Source: Streptomyces sp. NRRL S-350 (GTDB taxonomy: Bacteria; Actinomycetota; Actinomycetes; Streptomycetales; Streptomycetaceae). Taken from it: 64,000 nt of DNA. Position 1 is the first letter of the stretch, and every line of letters begins with the position of its first letter. Position numbers and translations under genes: made by a program. The notes below the pieces were generated by a model that saw only the letters and a program-made list of their open reading frames with translations, was not told where the DNA came from and ran no database searches. This document shows positions 43,474 through 52,974 of this stretch, piece after piece. The DNA is taken from NCBI RefSeq assembly GCF_000719705.1, contig NZ_JOHO01000026.1, positions 35,115 through 99,114 on the forward strand, written 5' to 3'.

Positions 43474-43499
43474 ATTCAGCCAGGCGTAGCGTGAATGAA
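43474..43499 (+). promoter_or_regulatory. Candidate hut regulatory site upstream of hutU
   Basis: ATTCA-N13-TGAAT (43474-43496) with GTGAATGAA (43491-43499), the reverse complement of the TTCATTCAC motif before hutH. The region is notably A/T-rich and lies 24 bp before the hutU start. Confidence 0.45.
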
Positions 43500-43522
43500 T
43501 CCATCCGCAGGAAGGCCGGGAC

Positions 43523-45211
43523 ATGGTGCAGCAGCAGGCGAGCGGGCCGCGTGAGGTCAGGGCAGCACGCGGGACGGGGCTGACGACCCAGGGGTGGCAG
43601 CAGGAGGCCGCCCTGCGGATGCTGATGAACAACCTCGACCCCGAGGTGGCCGAGCACCCGTCGAAGCTGGTCGTGTACGGCGGCACCGGCAAGGCCGCGC
43701 GGGACTGGCGCTCCTTCGACGCCATGGTGCGGACGCTGCAGGGGCTGAAGCAGGACGAGACCATGCTGGTCCAGTCCGGCCGTCCGGTCGGCGTCATGCA
43801 GACCCACGAGTGGGCGCCCCGCGTACTGATCGCCAACTCCAACCTCGTCGGCGACTGGGCCAACTGGGAGGAGTTCCGCCGGCTGGAGAGCCTCGGGCTC
43901 ACCATGTACGGCCAGATGACCGCCGGCTCCTGGATCTACATCGGCACCCAGGGCATCCTCCAGGGCACCTACGAGACCTTCGCCGCCGTCGCCGCCAAGC
44001 GCTACAACGGCTCGCTGGAGGGCACCATCACCCTCACCGCCGGCCTCGGCGGCATGGGCGGCGCCCAGCCGCTGGCCGTCACCATGAACGGCGGCGTGGC
44101 GATCTGCATCGACTGCGACCCGTCCCGGATCGCCCGCCGGATCGAGCACCGCTACCTGGACGTCGAGGCCAAGGACCTCGGCCACGCGCTGGAGCTCGCC
44201 ACCGCCGCCCGCGACAGGAAGCAGCCGCTCTCCATCGGCGTGCTCGGCAACGCCGCCGAACTGGTCCCGCAGCTGCTCGCGATGGACGCGCCGATCGACA
44301 TCGTCACCGACCAGACCAGCGCCCACGACCCGCTCAGCTACCTGCCGGTCGGCGTCGCCTTCGAGGACATGGCGGACTACGCCGCCGCCAAGCCCGCCGA
44401 GTTCACCGAGCGGGCCCGCGAGTCGATGGCCCGGCACGTCGAGGCGATGGTCGGCTTCCTGGACCGCGGCGCCGAGGTCTTCGACTACGGCAACTCGATC
44501 CGCGGCGAGGCCCAGCTGGCCGGCTACGACCGCGCCTTCGCCTTCCCCGGGTTCGTCCCCGCCTACATCCGCCCGCTGTTCTGCGAGGGCAAGGGCCCGT
44601 TCCGCTGGGCGGCCCTGTCCGGCGACCCGCAGGACATCCACAAGACCGACAAGGCCGTCCTCGACCTCTTCCCGGAGAACGAGTCGCTGGCCCGCTGGAT
44701 CAAGCTCGCCCAGGAGAAGGTGCACTTCCAGGGCCTGCCCGCGCGTATCTGCTGGCTCGGCTACGGCGAGCGCGACAAGGCCGGCGAGCGCTTCAACGAC
44801 ATGGTCGCCTCGGGCGAGCTGTCCGCGCCGATCGTCATCGGCCGCGACCACCTGGACTGCGGCTCGGTCGCCTCCCCCTACCGGGAGACCGAGGCGATGC
44901 TGGACGGCTCCGACGCGATCGCCGACTGGCCGCTGCTCAACGCCATGGTCAACGTCGCCTCCGGCGCCTCCTGGGTCTCCATCCACCACGGCGGCGGCGT
45001 CGGCATCGGCCGCTCGATCCACGCCGGCCAGGTCACCGTCGCCGACGGCACCGCGCTGGCCGGGGAGAAGATCCGCCGGGTGCTCACCAACGACCCGGGC
45101 ATGGGCGTCATCCGGCACGTCGACGCGGGGTACGACCGGGCCACCGAGGTCGCCGCCGAGCGCGGCGTCCGCGTCCCCATGACCGAGCACGGCCCGACGG
45201 GTGAGCTGTGA
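43523..45211 (+). CDS. hutU: Urocanate hydratase
   Basis: Hydrates urocanate to imidazolonepropionate. 562 residues. NAD-binding and catalytic elements: [34 protein letters not shown] with the catalytic Cys/NAD-binding cluster, and GDGSDAI-type end. ATG at 43523. First gene of hutU-M20-hutF-hutI; its stop overlaps the GTG of the next gene (GTGA). Confidence 0.96.
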   Translation: MVQQQASGPREVRAARGTGLTTQGWQQEAALRMLMNNLDPEVAEHPSKLVVYGGTGKAARDWRSFDAMVRTLQGLKQDETMLVQSGRPVGVMQTHEWAPRVLIANSNLVGDWANWEEFRRLESLGLTMYGQMTAGSWIYIGTQGILQGTYETFAAVAAKRYNGSLEGTITLTAGLGGMGGAQPLAVTMNGGVAICIDCDPSRIARRIEHRYLDVEAKDLGHALELATAARDRKQPLSIGVLGNAAELVPQLLAMDAPIDIVTDQTSAHDPLSYLPVGVAFEDMADYAAAKPAEFTERARESMARHVEAMVGFLDRGAEVFDYGNSIRGEAQLAGYDRAFAFPGFVPAYIRPLFCEGKGPFRWAALSGDPQDIHKTDKAVLDLFPENESLARWIKLAQEKVHFQGLPARICWLGYGERDKAGERFNDMVASGELSAPIVIGRDHLDCGSVASPYRETEAMLDGSDAIADWPLLNAMVNVASGASWVSIHHGGGVGIGRSIHAGQVTVADGTALAGEKIRRVLTNDPGMGVIRHVDAGYDRATEVAAERGVRVPMTEHGPTGEL

Positions 45212-46413
45212 CGGCTCCGTCCTTCGAGGAGATGTGGGCGGAGCTGCTCCCCGTGGGCCGCTCCGCCTCCTCCGGCGGCTACCGCCGCTTCGCCTGGAAC
45301 TCCGCCGACGCCGAGTGCCGCGCCTGGTTCGAGCAGCAGGCCCGCAGCCGCGGCCTGGCGTACGAGCTGGACCGCAACGGCAACCAGTGGGCCTGGCTGG
45401 GCGACCCGCAGGCCGGCGGGGCCGTCGTCACCGGCTCCCACCTGGACTCCGTCCCGGACGGCGGCGCCTTCGACGGCCCGCTCGGCGTGGTCTCCTCCTT
45501 CGCCGCCCTGGACGAACTCCGCGCCCGGGGCACCGAGCTCACCCGGCCGCTGGCGATCGTCAACTTCGGCGACGAGGAGGGCGCCCGGTTCGGCGTGGCC
45601 TGCATCGGCTCCCGGCTGACCGCCGGCGTGCTCTCCCGCGAGGCTGCCTACGAGCTGCGCGACGCCGACGGCCTCCGGCTGCCCGACGCGATGGAGAAGG
45701 CCGGCTACGACCCGGGCGCGATCGGCGCGGACGACGACCGGCTGGCCCGGATCGGCGCCTTCGTCGAACTCCACGTCGAACAGGGCCGCTACCTCGCCGA
45801 GGACCAGCCCGTCGGAGTGGCCGGCGCGATCTGGCCGCACGGCCGCTGGCGGTTCGACTTCCACGGCGAGGCCAACCACGCCGGCACCACCCGCATCGAC
45901 GACCGCCGCGACCCGATGCTGACCTACGCCAACACCGTGCTCGCCGCCCGCAAGAAGGCCGGACTGGCAGGCGCGCTGGCCACCTTCGGCAAGGTCGCCG
46001 TCGAGCCCAACGGCACCAACGCGATCGCCTCGCTGGTGCGCGGCTGGCTGGACTCCCGGGCCGCCGACGAGCGCACACTCATCGCGCTGGTCGCCGAGAT
46101 CGAGCGGGCCGCCGCCGAACGCGGCGAGCGCGACGGCGTCCGGGTCGAGCTGACCCGCGAGTCGTACACCCCGGTGGTGGAGTTCGACGGCCCGCTGCGC
46201 GACCGGCTCGCCAAGCGGCTGGACGCCCCGGTGCTGCCCACCGGCGCCGGACACGACGCCGGGATCCTGGCCTCCGCGATCCCGACCGCCATGCTGTTCG
46301 TGCGCAACCCCAGCGGCGTCTCGCACTCCCCGGCCGAACACGCCGAGGAGGCCGACTGCCTGGCCGGGGTCGCCGCCCTCGCCGACGTACTGGAGGACCT
46401 GGCGTGCCAGTGA
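45208..46413 (+). CDS. M20-family amidohydrolase in the hut operon
   Basis: 401 residues of the allantoate amidohydrolase/N-carbamoyl-amino-acid hydrolase family. Metal ligands in [47 protein letters not shown]; dimerisation-domain [17 protein letters not shown]; final GAGHDAGIL. Placed between hutU and hutF by 4-bp and 10-bp overlaps. hutF makes N-formylglutamate, and no hutG (formylglutamase) is seen; this enzyme is the natural candidate to hydrolyse formylglutamate to glutamate and formate. Annotated as allantoate amidohydrolase in related genomes by similarity only. Confidence 0.85.
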   Translation: MTAPSFEEMWAELLPVGRSASSGGYRRFAWNSADAECRAWFEQQARSRGLAYELDRNGNQWAWLGDPQAGGAVVTGSHLDSVPDGGAFDGPLGVVSSFAALDELRARGTELTRPLAIVNFGDEEGARFGVACIGSRLTAGVLSREAAYELRDADGLRLPDAMEKAGYDPGAIGADDDRLARIGAFVELHVEQGRYLAEDQPVGVAGAIWPHGRWRFDFHGEANHAGTTRIDDRRDPMLTYANTVLAARKKAGLAGALATFGKVAVEPNGTNAIASLVRGWLDSRAADERTLIALVAEIERAAAERGERDGVRVELTRESYTPVVEFDGPLRDRLAKRLDAPVLPTGAGHDAGILASAIPTAMLFVRNPSGVSHSPAEHAEEADCLAGVAALADVLEDLACQ

Positions 46414-47813
46414 CCGCAGCGACCACCGCGACTTCCGCCACCCCGGCGACCCCGGCGACCGCGAGCGCGGCGAGCTACTGGGCGCAGTACGCCTGGCTGC
46501 CGCACCCCAACGGGCCGGTGGTCGAGCGGGACGTGCTGATCGCCACCGGCCCCGGCGGACTGATCACCGCGGTCACGCCGGACAGCGGCCCCTGCCCGCC
46601 CGGCGCCGTCCGCCTCGACGGGCTGCTGCTGCCCGGCCAGGCGAACGCCCACTCGCACGCCTTCCACCGGGCGCTGCGCGGGCACGTCCAGGTCGGCTCC
46701 GGCACCTTCTGGACCTGGCGCGACACCATGTACCGGTTCGCCGGCGCGCTCGACCCGGACAGCTACCTGCACCTCGCCACCGCCGTCTACGCCGAGATGG
46801 CGCTCGCCGGGATCACCGCCGTCGGCGAGTTCCACTACCTGCACCACGCGCCCGGCGGCGCCCGCTACACCGACCCGAACGCGATGGGCGAGGCGCTGAT
46901 CGAGGCCGCCGCCCGGGCCGGCATCCGGATCACCCTGCTCGACACCTGCTACCTGTCCTCCGGCTTCGGTGCCGAGCCGACCCACCCGCAGCTGCGGTTC
47001 AGCGACGGCGACGCCGAGGCCTGGGCGGTACGGGCGGACGCGCTCAAGCCGCGCGAGCACGCCCGGATCGGCGCCGCCATCCACTCTGTCCGGGCCGTCC
47101 CGGCCGAGCAGCTGGGCACCGTCGCCCAGTGGGCGGCGACCCGCGAGGCGCCACTGCACGTCCACCTGTCCGAGCAGACCGCCGAGAACGACGCCTGCCT
47201 CGCCGCGCACGGCGTCACCCCGACCCGGCTGCTCGCCGACCACGGCGCGCTCGGCCCGCGCACCTCGGCCGTGCACGCCACCCACCTCACCGACGAGGAC
47301 GTCAAGCTCCTCACCGACTCCTCCACCACCATCTGCATGTGCCCCACCACCGAGCGGGACCTCGCGGACGGCATCGGCCCGGCCCGCCGGCTCGCCTCGG
47401 CGGGCTGCCCGGTCACCCTGGGCAGCGACAGCCACGCGGTCATCGACCCGTTCGAGGAGGCCCGCGCGCTGGAGCTGGACGAGCGGCTGCGCACCCGCAC
47501 CCGCGGGCACTGGACGGCGAACGCCCTGCTGCGGGCCGGCACCGAGGACGGACACGCCTCGCTCGGCTGGCCGGAGGCCGGACGGATCGAGACCGGGGCG
47601 CTCGCCGACTTCACCGTGATCGCCCTGGACTCCGTCCGCACCGCGGGCCCGCCGCCCCGGCTCGGCGCCGAGACCGCGGTCTTCGCGGCCTCCGCGGCGG
47701 ACGTGCGCCACCTGGTGGTCGGCGGCCGGCACGTCGTCCGGGACGGCGTGCACCAGCTGGTCGCCGACGTGCCGCGGGCGCTGCACTCCGCCATCGGCGC
47801 GCTGGACTGCTGA
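46404..47813 (+). CDS. hutF: Formimidoylglutamate deiminase
   Basis: Converts N-formimino-glutamate to N-formylglutamate and ammonia. 469-residue amidohydrolase-superfamily enzyme. Zinc ligands [23 protein letters not shown], and [10 protein letters not shown] with the catalytic Asp; [13 protein letters not shown] is typical of HutF. GTG at 46404, 10 bp inside the upstream gene, with GGAGGA 5 nt before it. HutF, not HutG, shows the two-step route. Confidence 0.93.
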   Translation: MPVTAATTATSATPATPATASAASYWAQYAWLPHPNGPVVERDVLIATGPGGLITAVTPDSGPCPPGAVRLDGLLLPGQANAHSHAFHRALRGHVQVGSGTFWTWRDTMYRFAGALDPDSYLHLATAVYAEMALAGITAVGEFHYLHHAPGGARYTDPNAMGEALIEAAARAGIRITLLDTCYLSSGFGAEPTHPQLRFSDGDAEAWAVRADALKPREHARIGAAIHSVRAVPAEQLGTVAQWAATREAPLHVHLSEQTAENDACLAAHGVTPTRLLADHGALGPRTSAVHATHLTDEDVKLLTDSSTTICMCPTTERDLADGIGPARRLASAGCPVTLGSDSHAVIDPFEEARALELDERLRTRTRGHWTANALLRAGTEDGHASLGWPEAGRIETGALADFTVIALDSVRTAGPPPRLGAETAVFAASAADVRHLVVGGRHVVRDGVHQLVADVPRALHSAIGALDC

Positions 47814-47847
47814 TTCCTCCGTTCGACTCCCTTCGGAAGGCGTTGCC

Positions 47848-49023
47848 TTGAGCAGCAGCACCACCTTGATCACCGGCATCGGCAGCCTGGTCACCAACGA
47901 CCCCGGACACGGCACCGGGCCGCTCGGCCTGCTGGCCGACGCGGCCGTGGTGATCGACGGCGACACCGTCGCCTGGGTCGGCCCGGCGGCGCAGGCACCC
48001 GCCGCGGACGAGCGCTTCGACGCCGAGGGGCGGGCCCTGCTGCCCGGCTTCGTCGACTCGCACGCCCACCTGGTGTTCGCGGGCGACCGCACCGCCGAGT
48101 TCAACGCCCGGATGTCCGGACAGGCGTACACGGCGGGCGGGATCCGGACCACGGTGGCGGCCACCCGGGCCGCGACCGACGCCGAACTGGACGCCAACCT
48201 GGCGGGGTTCGTCCGGGAGGCGCTGGGCCAGGGCACCACCACCATCGAGTGCAAGTCCGGCTACGGGCTGACGGTCGAGGACGAGGCCCGGGCACTGCGG
48301 ATCGCCTCCCGGCACACCCCGGAGACCACCTACCTGGGCGCGCACGTGGTCGCCCCCGAGTACGCCGAGGACCCGGCCGGGTACGTCGACCTGGTCACCG
48401 GCGAGATGCTGGACGCCTGCGCGCCGCACGCCCGCTGGGTGGACGTGTTCTGCGAGAAGGGCGCCTTCGACAGCGACCAGGCGCGGGCCGTCCTGACCGC
48501 CGGCATCCAGCGCGGCCTCACGCCCCGGGTGCACGCCAACCAGCTCGGCTACGGACCGGGCGTGCAGCTCGCCGTCGAGCTGGGGGCCGCCTCGGCGGAC
48601 CACTGCACCCACCTGACGGACGAGGACGTGGCGGCGCTGGCCGGGTCGGGGACGGTCGCGACCCTGCTGCCGGGGGCGGAGTTCTCCACCCGGGCCGAGT
48701 ACCCGAGCGGGCGCCGACTGCTGGACGCGGGGGCGGTGGTGGCGCTCTCGACGGACTGCAACCCCGGCTCCAGCTTCACGAGTTCGATGGCGTTCTGCAT
48801 CGCGGTCGCGGTGCGGGAGATGGGGATGACGCCGGACGAAGCGGTCTGGGCGGCGACCGCGGGCGGCGCGCGGGCGCTGCGGCGCAGTGACGTGGGGACG
48901 GTGGCGGTCGGCTCGCGGGCGGACCTGCTGCTGCTCGACGCGCCCTCGCACGTACACCTGGCGTACCGGCCGGGCGTGCCGCTGACGGCAGCGGTCTGGC
49001 GGGCGGGAGTCCGGGAGGTCTAG
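47848..49023 (+). CDS. hutI: Imidazolonepropionase
   Basis: Opens the imidazolone ring to N-formimino-glutamate. 391 residues. [12 protein letters not shown] (metal HxH), [35 protein letters not shown] with the catalytic Asp. TTG start at 47848 with GGAAGG upstream; gap of 34 bp from hutF. It is the last gene of the operon. Confidence 0.96.
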   Translation: MSSSTTLITGIGSLVTNDPGHGTGPLGLLADAAVVIDGDTVAWVGPAAQAPAADERFDAEGRALLPGFVDSHAHLVFAGDRTAEFNARMSGQAYTAGGIRTTVAATRAATDAELDANLAGFVREALGQGTTTIECKSGYGLTVEDEARALRIASRHTPETTYLGAHVVAPEYAEDPAGYVDLVTGEMLDACAPHARWVDVFCEKGAFDSDQARAVLTAGIQRGLTPRVHANQLGYGPGVQLAVELGAASADHCTHLTDEDVAALAGSGTVATLLPGAEFSTRAEYPSGRRLLDAGAVVALSTDCNPGSSFTSSMAFCIAVAVREMGMTPDEAVWAATAGGARALRRSDVGTVAVGSRADLLLLDAPSHVHLAYRPGVPLTAAVWRAGVREV

Positions 49024-49079
49024 GACCCCGGCCGGAGACGGCCCCCGCGCCCCCGGGGTGGCGGGCGCGGGGGCTCTGG

Positions 49080-49277
49080 CTAGTTGGCGGTGAGGTGGTC
49101 GAACTCGCCGGCCTTGGCTCCGCGGAGGAAGGCGGCGAACTTGGGGCGAGTGGTGCGGACGATGACGTCTCCCTCGTCGGACTCACGGAGCTCGATGGAC
49201 CCGTCGACAGTCCGCACCTCGACGCAGTCAGCGTTGGAGCCGGAGTAACTGGACTTCTGCCAAGCAGAGTTAGACAT
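49080..49277 (-). CDS. DUF397-domain protein
   Basis: 65 residues: NSAWQKSSYSGSNADCVEVRT, then VRTTRPKFAAFLRGAKAGEFD. DUF397 proteins pair with XRE/DUF5753 regulators and act in bld-type development. Its ATG overlaps the XRE stop by 8 bp, so both are co-translated. Confidence 0.92.
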   Translation of the reverse strand: MSNSAWQKSSYSGSNADCVEVRTVDGSIELRESDEGDVIVRTTRPKFAAFLRGAKAGEFDHLTAN

Positions 49278-50133
49278 ACTTGCTTTCCATGTCCTTCTTG
49301 ATGGATCGAATGAAATCTCGGGACTCGTCCACCGAGAGGGCAGCCGAGCCGATCTGGGCAAGCAGCGACCGGAATCGAGCCGTGTGGGCTGGTGCATCAA
49401 AGAGAAAGTTGCCGACGCCCGAGTCCGCCTGGACCGTGTCGAGTTCCTGCACCGGACCTTTGACGTACGTGAAGTTCTCGTTCGGGAGCGGGATCATGTC
49501 GACCTCGAACAGGACGACTTGAACCGAGATGTTGGGCTGCTCGGAGGCCGCGATGAGGGCGCCGAGTTGTTCACTCTGAACCTTGGCTCCGCTGAACTGC
49601 ATGCGCAGCGCGGCCTCATGGATGTATGCCGAGTACGGCAAGTCGCCGGATCGAAGGATGTGCTGCCGCCGCATGCGGAAGGCGGTCCTCAGTTCGACCG
49701 CCTGGCGCGGTAGAGGCGGATAGGACCGGCCGAACACGGCCGAGGCGTAGGCATCGGTCTGGAGCAGCCCGGGAATGAAGGCCATCGTGTAGAGCGATAT
49801 TCCTCGGGCTCGACTCTCGATTTCGGCAACCTCAAGGAAGTCATCTGAGAGGCTCCCGCGGAATTCCTCCCACCAACTCCCTTTGTCGTCATCCGCGACG
49901 CTGTCCGCCAGGGCGTCGATCAGGGGAGTGTTGGCGCACATGCAAGCCGCCGCGATCTCGCGTAGGCGCTGCTCGCTGACTGCCGACTTCCCGTTCTCCA
50001 TCTGGGTCACCAGTGCGGGCGTCACCCCGAGCAGGCGAGCGAGGTGGCTGCCACCGAAGCCGGCTTGCTCTCGCATCCTCCGCAGCTCGCTGCCGAGGCG
50101 CCGCTGACGAAGGGTCGGGATCCGGTTGGCCAT
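49270..50133 (-). CDS. XRE-family regulator with DUF5753 (WhiJ-like)
   Basis: 287 residues. N-terminal helix-turn-helix (RLGSELRRMREQAGFGGSHLARLLGVTPALVTQMENGK) then DUF5753 from about residue 90 (ESRARGISLYTMAFIPGLLQTDAYA, PNISVQVVLF). WhiJ and its relatives control differentiation with DUF397 partners. Base composition is visibly lower in G+C than the neighbours (for instance around 49260-49640), suggesting acquisition. Confidence 0.92.
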   Translation of the reverse strand: MANRIPTLRQRRLGSELRRMREQAGFGGSHLARLLGVTPALVTQMENGKSAVSEQRLREIAAACMCANTPLIDALADSVADDDKGSWWEEFRGSLSDDFLEVAEIESRARGISLYTMAFIPGLLQTDAYASAVFGRSYPPLPRQAVELRTAFRMRRQHILRSGDLPYSAYIHEAALRMQFSGAKVQSEQLGALIAASEQPNISVQVVLFEVDMIPLPNENFTYVKGPVQELDTVQADSGVGNFLFDAPAHTARFRSLLAQIGSAALSVDESRDFIRSIKKDMESKYV

Positions 50134-50231
50134 GGCGTCCTCTCTGCAGGTACAGGCCTCAGTCTGCCGTGCCTTGGACACGGCCCGCCACCAGGCCCGG
50201 CACTCCATCGGGGGAACGTTCGCGGATCCAT

Positions 50232-50243
50232 CTTAACTTTAAG
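50232..50243. promoter_or_regulatory. CTTAACTTTAAG palindrome in the XRE promoter
   Basis: 5-bp arms with a 2-bp centre in an A/T-rich patch about 100 bp before the XRE start and 174 bp before the ATP-binding gene. A plausible operator for the XRE regulator. Confidence 0.45.
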
Positions 50244-50271
50244 TGGCGATGCGCTATCGTTGTCGCCAGAT

Positions 50272-50286
50272 CGATCCGACGGATCG
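50272..50286. promoter_or_regulatory. 15-bp palindrome in the same divergent promoter
   Basis: CGATCCGACGGATCG, perfect 7-bp arms about a single base, between the divergent XRE and ATP-binding genes. Confidence 0.45.
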
Positions 50287-50416
50287 TCAGTAATGCCTGC
50301 ATCCACGGCAGTAGGCGCCTGCTGCCCGCGCGCCGAAGAGCAGCCGCCGCCCCGGCCTGGCTCACGGTGACGACCGCCGTCACCTCTTCCCACACCACCG
50401 CCTCACGGAGGTTCCC

Positions 50417-50779
50417 GTGTGCATCCGCAACACCCCCTCGCTCACCCTCTCCAAGCAGGCCCTGCGGGACGCCATGACCCGCAACGGCTGGGACGCCGAG
50501 ACCATCTTCAACGCCGAACTCGCCCTCTGCGAGCTGATCGTCAACGCCTGGCGGCACGGCGGCACCCCCGCGCCCGTCGTCTGGTTCTCCATCCTCGACC
50601 GCACCCTCCGGGTCACCGTCTCCGACGAGAGTGACGCCCTCCCCCAGCCGCGAACGCCCGCCGACCTCGCCGAGGCAGGGCGGGGCCTCCAGCTCGTGGA
50701 GGGGCTCACCCACCGCTGGGGCGTCGACCCCCAGAAGCGCGGCAAGATCACCTGGTACGAGCTGGACTCCCTCGCGTGA
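50417..50779 (+). CDS. ATP-binding (RsbW/AbaA-like) protein
   Basis: 120 residues, HATPase_c fold: ELALCELIVNAWRHGG (N-box), VSDESDALPQPR, and GRGLQLVEGLTHRWG (G2 box). These are anti-sigma-like kinases common beside WhiJ-type regulators. It is shorter than the family's 140 residues, missing part of the N-terminus; GTG at 50417 has GGAGG upstream. Divergent from the XRE/DUF397 pair. Confidence 0.88.
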   Translation: MCIRNTPSLTLSKQALRDAMTRNGWDAETIFNAELALCELIVNAWRHGGTPAPVVWFSILDRTLRVTVSDESDALPQPRTPADLAEAGRGLQLVEGLTHRWGVDPQKRGKITWYELDSLA

Positions 50780-51027
50780 CCCGCGACCCGATCGCGCCGG
50801 ACGACCCCCGGCTGCGCGACTACACCGGGGCCCACATCACCGCCCTGCTCGGCGAGTTGCACCGGCGCGGCATGCCCCACGGGCTCCTCTGGGGCTCCGC
50901 CTCGGCGGGCGAGACCACCCTCGACGGCCGCATCCTGGTCGACTTCGGCAACGCGCCGGTCAGCACTCTGCTCAACCTCCTCCACCTGCTCCGCGACCTG
51001 GAGCGGGACGAGCCGTGGCGCCGGTGA
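50776..51027 (+). CDS. Small hypothetical protein
   Basis: 83 residues, GTG start overlapping the ATP-binding stop (GTGA). Soluble, with DYTGAHITALLGELHRRGMPHGLLWG and a leucine-rich end (STLLNLLHLLRDLERDEPW). Not recognised; translational coupling and codon bias support it as real. Confidence 0.7.
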   Translation: MTRDPIAPDDPRLRDYTGAHITALLGELHRRGMPHGLLWGSASAGETTLDGRILVDFGNAPVSTLLNLLHLLRDLERDEPWRR

Positions 51028-51134
51028 GGCTCTTCGTCGGCGCGATCCTCGTCGCCCTGTTCGCCCTCGCGGTCGCCACCGTGGCTCCCGGCGTCATCGC
51101 GACGTTCGAGGCGCCCCGCGCCGAGCGGCACTGA
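51024..51134 (+). CDS. Small single-span membrane peptide
   Basis: 36 residues from a GTG that overlaps the previous stop (GTGA): RLFVGAILVALFALAVATVAPGVIAT forms one hydrophobic segment, then a short charged tail. It is third in a coupled row with the ATP-binding gene; a GTG at 51015 would add three residues. Function unknown. Confidence 0.55.
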   Translation: MRLFVGAILVALFALAVATVAPGVIATFEAPRAERH

Positions 51135-51278
51135 GACACGCGAAGGCCCCCGCCCGTCCAGGGCGTGGGCCTCGCGGGAGCCCGTGGGCTCTGCCGCGAG
51201 CGGGCTGGACCGGCTGCGGCCCCATGGTGCTGCGTCCGGAAGAAGCCCTTACCGGTCGGCGCTGGGAAGCAACTTTAT

Positions 51279-51294
51279 TTGACCTCAAGGTCAA
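51279..51294. promoter_or_regulatory. Palindrome upstream of the TetR gene
   Basis: TTGACCTCAAGGTCAA, 7-bp arms with a 2-bp centre, 21 bp before the TetR ATG. Likely autoregulatory operator, overlapping the promoter or start region. Confidence 0.6.
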
Positions 51295-51315
51295 GAATGA
51301 TGCTACGGTGGCGTC

Positions 51316-51894
51316 ATGGGCAGACCCAAGGAGTTCGATCCGGACGTGGCGGTGGAACGCGCCATGGGCGTGTTCTGGCGCAAGGGATACGCCGCGACGA
51401 CGCCGCAGGACCTCGTGGACGAGATCGGCATCGGCAAGGGCAGTCTGTACAACGCCTTCGGCAGTAAGCGTGCCCTGTTCGAGCGGGCGCTCATGCGCTA
51501 CCGCGACTCACAGGCCGCGTGGCTGGAGGAGCTTCTCGATCACCCCGGTTCGGCGAAGGACCGACTGCGGGGTGCGCTGGAGGCGCTGGTCGAGCTCGAC
51601 CTGGGTGACCCGGATCGGCGTGGCTGCATGGCGGTCAACACCGCCGCCGAGTTGGCCACCTCGGACGCCGGAGCGACGGACGCGGTGCGCAAGATGTTCG
51701 CGCGTACGGAGAGTGCGTTGCGGGCGACCGTCGAGGAAGGCCAGCGGACCGGTGAGATCGCCGGCGGCCACGACGCGGCGGCGCTGGCCGCCTGGTTGCT
51801 CGCAACGGTGATCGGTATGCGGGTGCTGGCGAAGACCGCCGAGGACGCAACGCAGTTGAGGCGGGTCGTGGACGCGGCGATCGGGTCGCTGTAG
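51316..51894 (+). CDS. TetR/AcrR-family regulator
   Basis: 192 residues. HTH region GRPKEFDPDVAVERAMGVFWRKGYAATTPQDLVDEIGIGKGSLYNAFGSKRALFERAL is of the AcrR/YxaF-like type; ligand-binding C-terminus has VELDLGDPDRRGCMAVNTAAE. ATG at 51316 just after the palindromic site. Followed by an oxidoreductase in the same direction, its likely target. Confidence 0.92.
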   Translation: MGRPKEFDPDVAVERAMGVFWRKGYAATTPQDLVDEIGIGKGSLYNAFGSKRALFERALMRYRDSQAAWLEELLDHPGSAKDRLRGALEALVELDLGDPDRRGCMAVNTAAELATSDAGATDAVRKMFARTESALRATVEEGQRTGEIAGGHDAAALAAWLLATVIGMRVLAKTAEDATQLRRVVDAAIGSL

Positions 51895-51903
51895 TCCGAC
51901 GCC

Positions 51904-51925
51904 GCCGGTCGGCGCCGGCTTTTTT
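51904..51925 (+). terminator. Intrinsic terminator with T-run after the TetR gene
   Basis: Short GCCGG/CCGGC stem (51904-51908, 51915-51919) followed at once by six Ts (51920-51925). One of few classical T-run terminators in the window. Confidence 0.65.
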
Positions 51926-51973
51926 GCGGGCCAGTTTTGTACCTGTAATTCAAATACATTCAAGGAGTCCGAC

Positions 51974-52756
51974 ATGGAGCTCGACCTCGCTGGGAAGACC
52001 GCCGTCGTCACCGGAGCCAGCCGGGGCGTGGGCCTCGCGATCACCCGGCAGCTCATCGCCGAAGGGGTCCGCGTGGTGGGTGCGGCCCGCACGATCACGG
52101 CCGAGCTGAAGGAGGCCGGGGCCCACCCGGTCGCGGTCGACCTGAGCACGCCGGAAGGCGCCGAGGAGTTGGGGGCGCAGGCGCTCGCGGAGCTGGGCGG
52201 GGTGGACATCCTGGTCAACAACCTGGGCGGCGGCGACTCGTTCACCTTCGGCGGGTTCCTCGCGACCGACGACACCCTGTGGGCGCAGAGCTTCGAGGTC
52301 AACCTGTTCGGCACGGTCCGGGTCACCCGTCGGCTGCTGCCGAGCCTCCTGGAGCGCCGCGGTTCGGTGGTGAACATCTCGTCGATGAGCGCACGCCTGC
52401 CGGGCACGGGCCCGATCGAGTACGGCGTCGCGAAGGCGGGTCTCAACGCGTTCGGCAAGGCGCTGTCCGAGGAGTTCGGCCCGCAGGGCGTACGCGTGAA
52501 CACCGTCTCTCCCGGTCCGACGCGTACCGGCATGTGGGAGGACGCCGACGGCTTCGGTGCCCGCCTCGCAGAGGCGAACGGTGTCGGTCACCGCGACTTC
52601 GTGGCCGGGGTGCCCGCGGCGATGGGCCTGACCACCGGCCGCATGGTCGAGCCCGATGAGGTCGCGGCCGTCGTCGCGTTTCTCGTCTCGGACCGCGCGG
52701 CAAGCGTCACCGGCGCTGACTACGTCGTCGAGGGCGGCGGCATCAAGACGGTGTGA
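51974..52756 (+). CDS. Short-chain dehydrogenase/reductase
   Basis: 260 residues. NAD(P)-binding TGASRGVG near the N-terminus, NNLGG (variant of NNAG), catalytic Ser in NISSM, YGVAK (YxxxK) and PGPTRTGMW. AAGGAG precedes the ATG at 51974. Separate from the TetR gene by a terminator, but co-oriented. Substrate unknown. Confidence 0.9.
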   Translation: MELDLAGKTAVVTGASRGVGLAITRQLIAEGVRVVGAARTITAELKEAGAHPVAVDLSTPEGAEELGAQALAELGGVDILVNNLGGGDSFTFGGFLATDDTLWAQSFEVNLFGTVRVTRRLLPSLLERRGSVVNISSMSARLPGTGPIEYGVAKAGLNAFGKALSEEFGPQGVRVNTVSPGPTRTGMWEDADGFGARLAEANGVGHRDFVAGVPAAMGLTTGRMVEPDEVAAVVAFLVSDRAASVTGADYVVEGGGIKTV

Positions 52757-52869
52757 GACGACCGGCGCGCTGTGCGGCCAAGACCCGGCGGTTCCGGGCA
52801 ATGCGCCTCGATCGGGTTCGCACCGGACGCCTTCATCGGGGTGAAGCTTTCCTCGCACTCCACCTGAAC

Positions 52870-52902
52870 GCGCAGGAAGTCGGCCCGGCCGACTTCCTGC
52901 GC
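52870..52902. terminator. 15-bp bidirectional terminator
   Basis: Perfect 15-bp arms 52870-52884 and 52888-52902 with a 3-nt loop, followed by TTTC, between the convergent SDR and S9 peptidase genes. Confidence 0.85.
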
Positions 52903-52974
52903 TTTCTGGTGCTGTCTACGCGCCGGCCGGATGGTCGGCGACCGGGCAGCGGCGTCCGGTGGCGCGGGTGCGAC

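Noticed and set aside
45208..46413. Allantoin catabolism gene
   Set aside because: Similarity fits, but overlaps with hutU and hutF and the lack of other allantoin genes make a hut role more likely; kept as a family name only.
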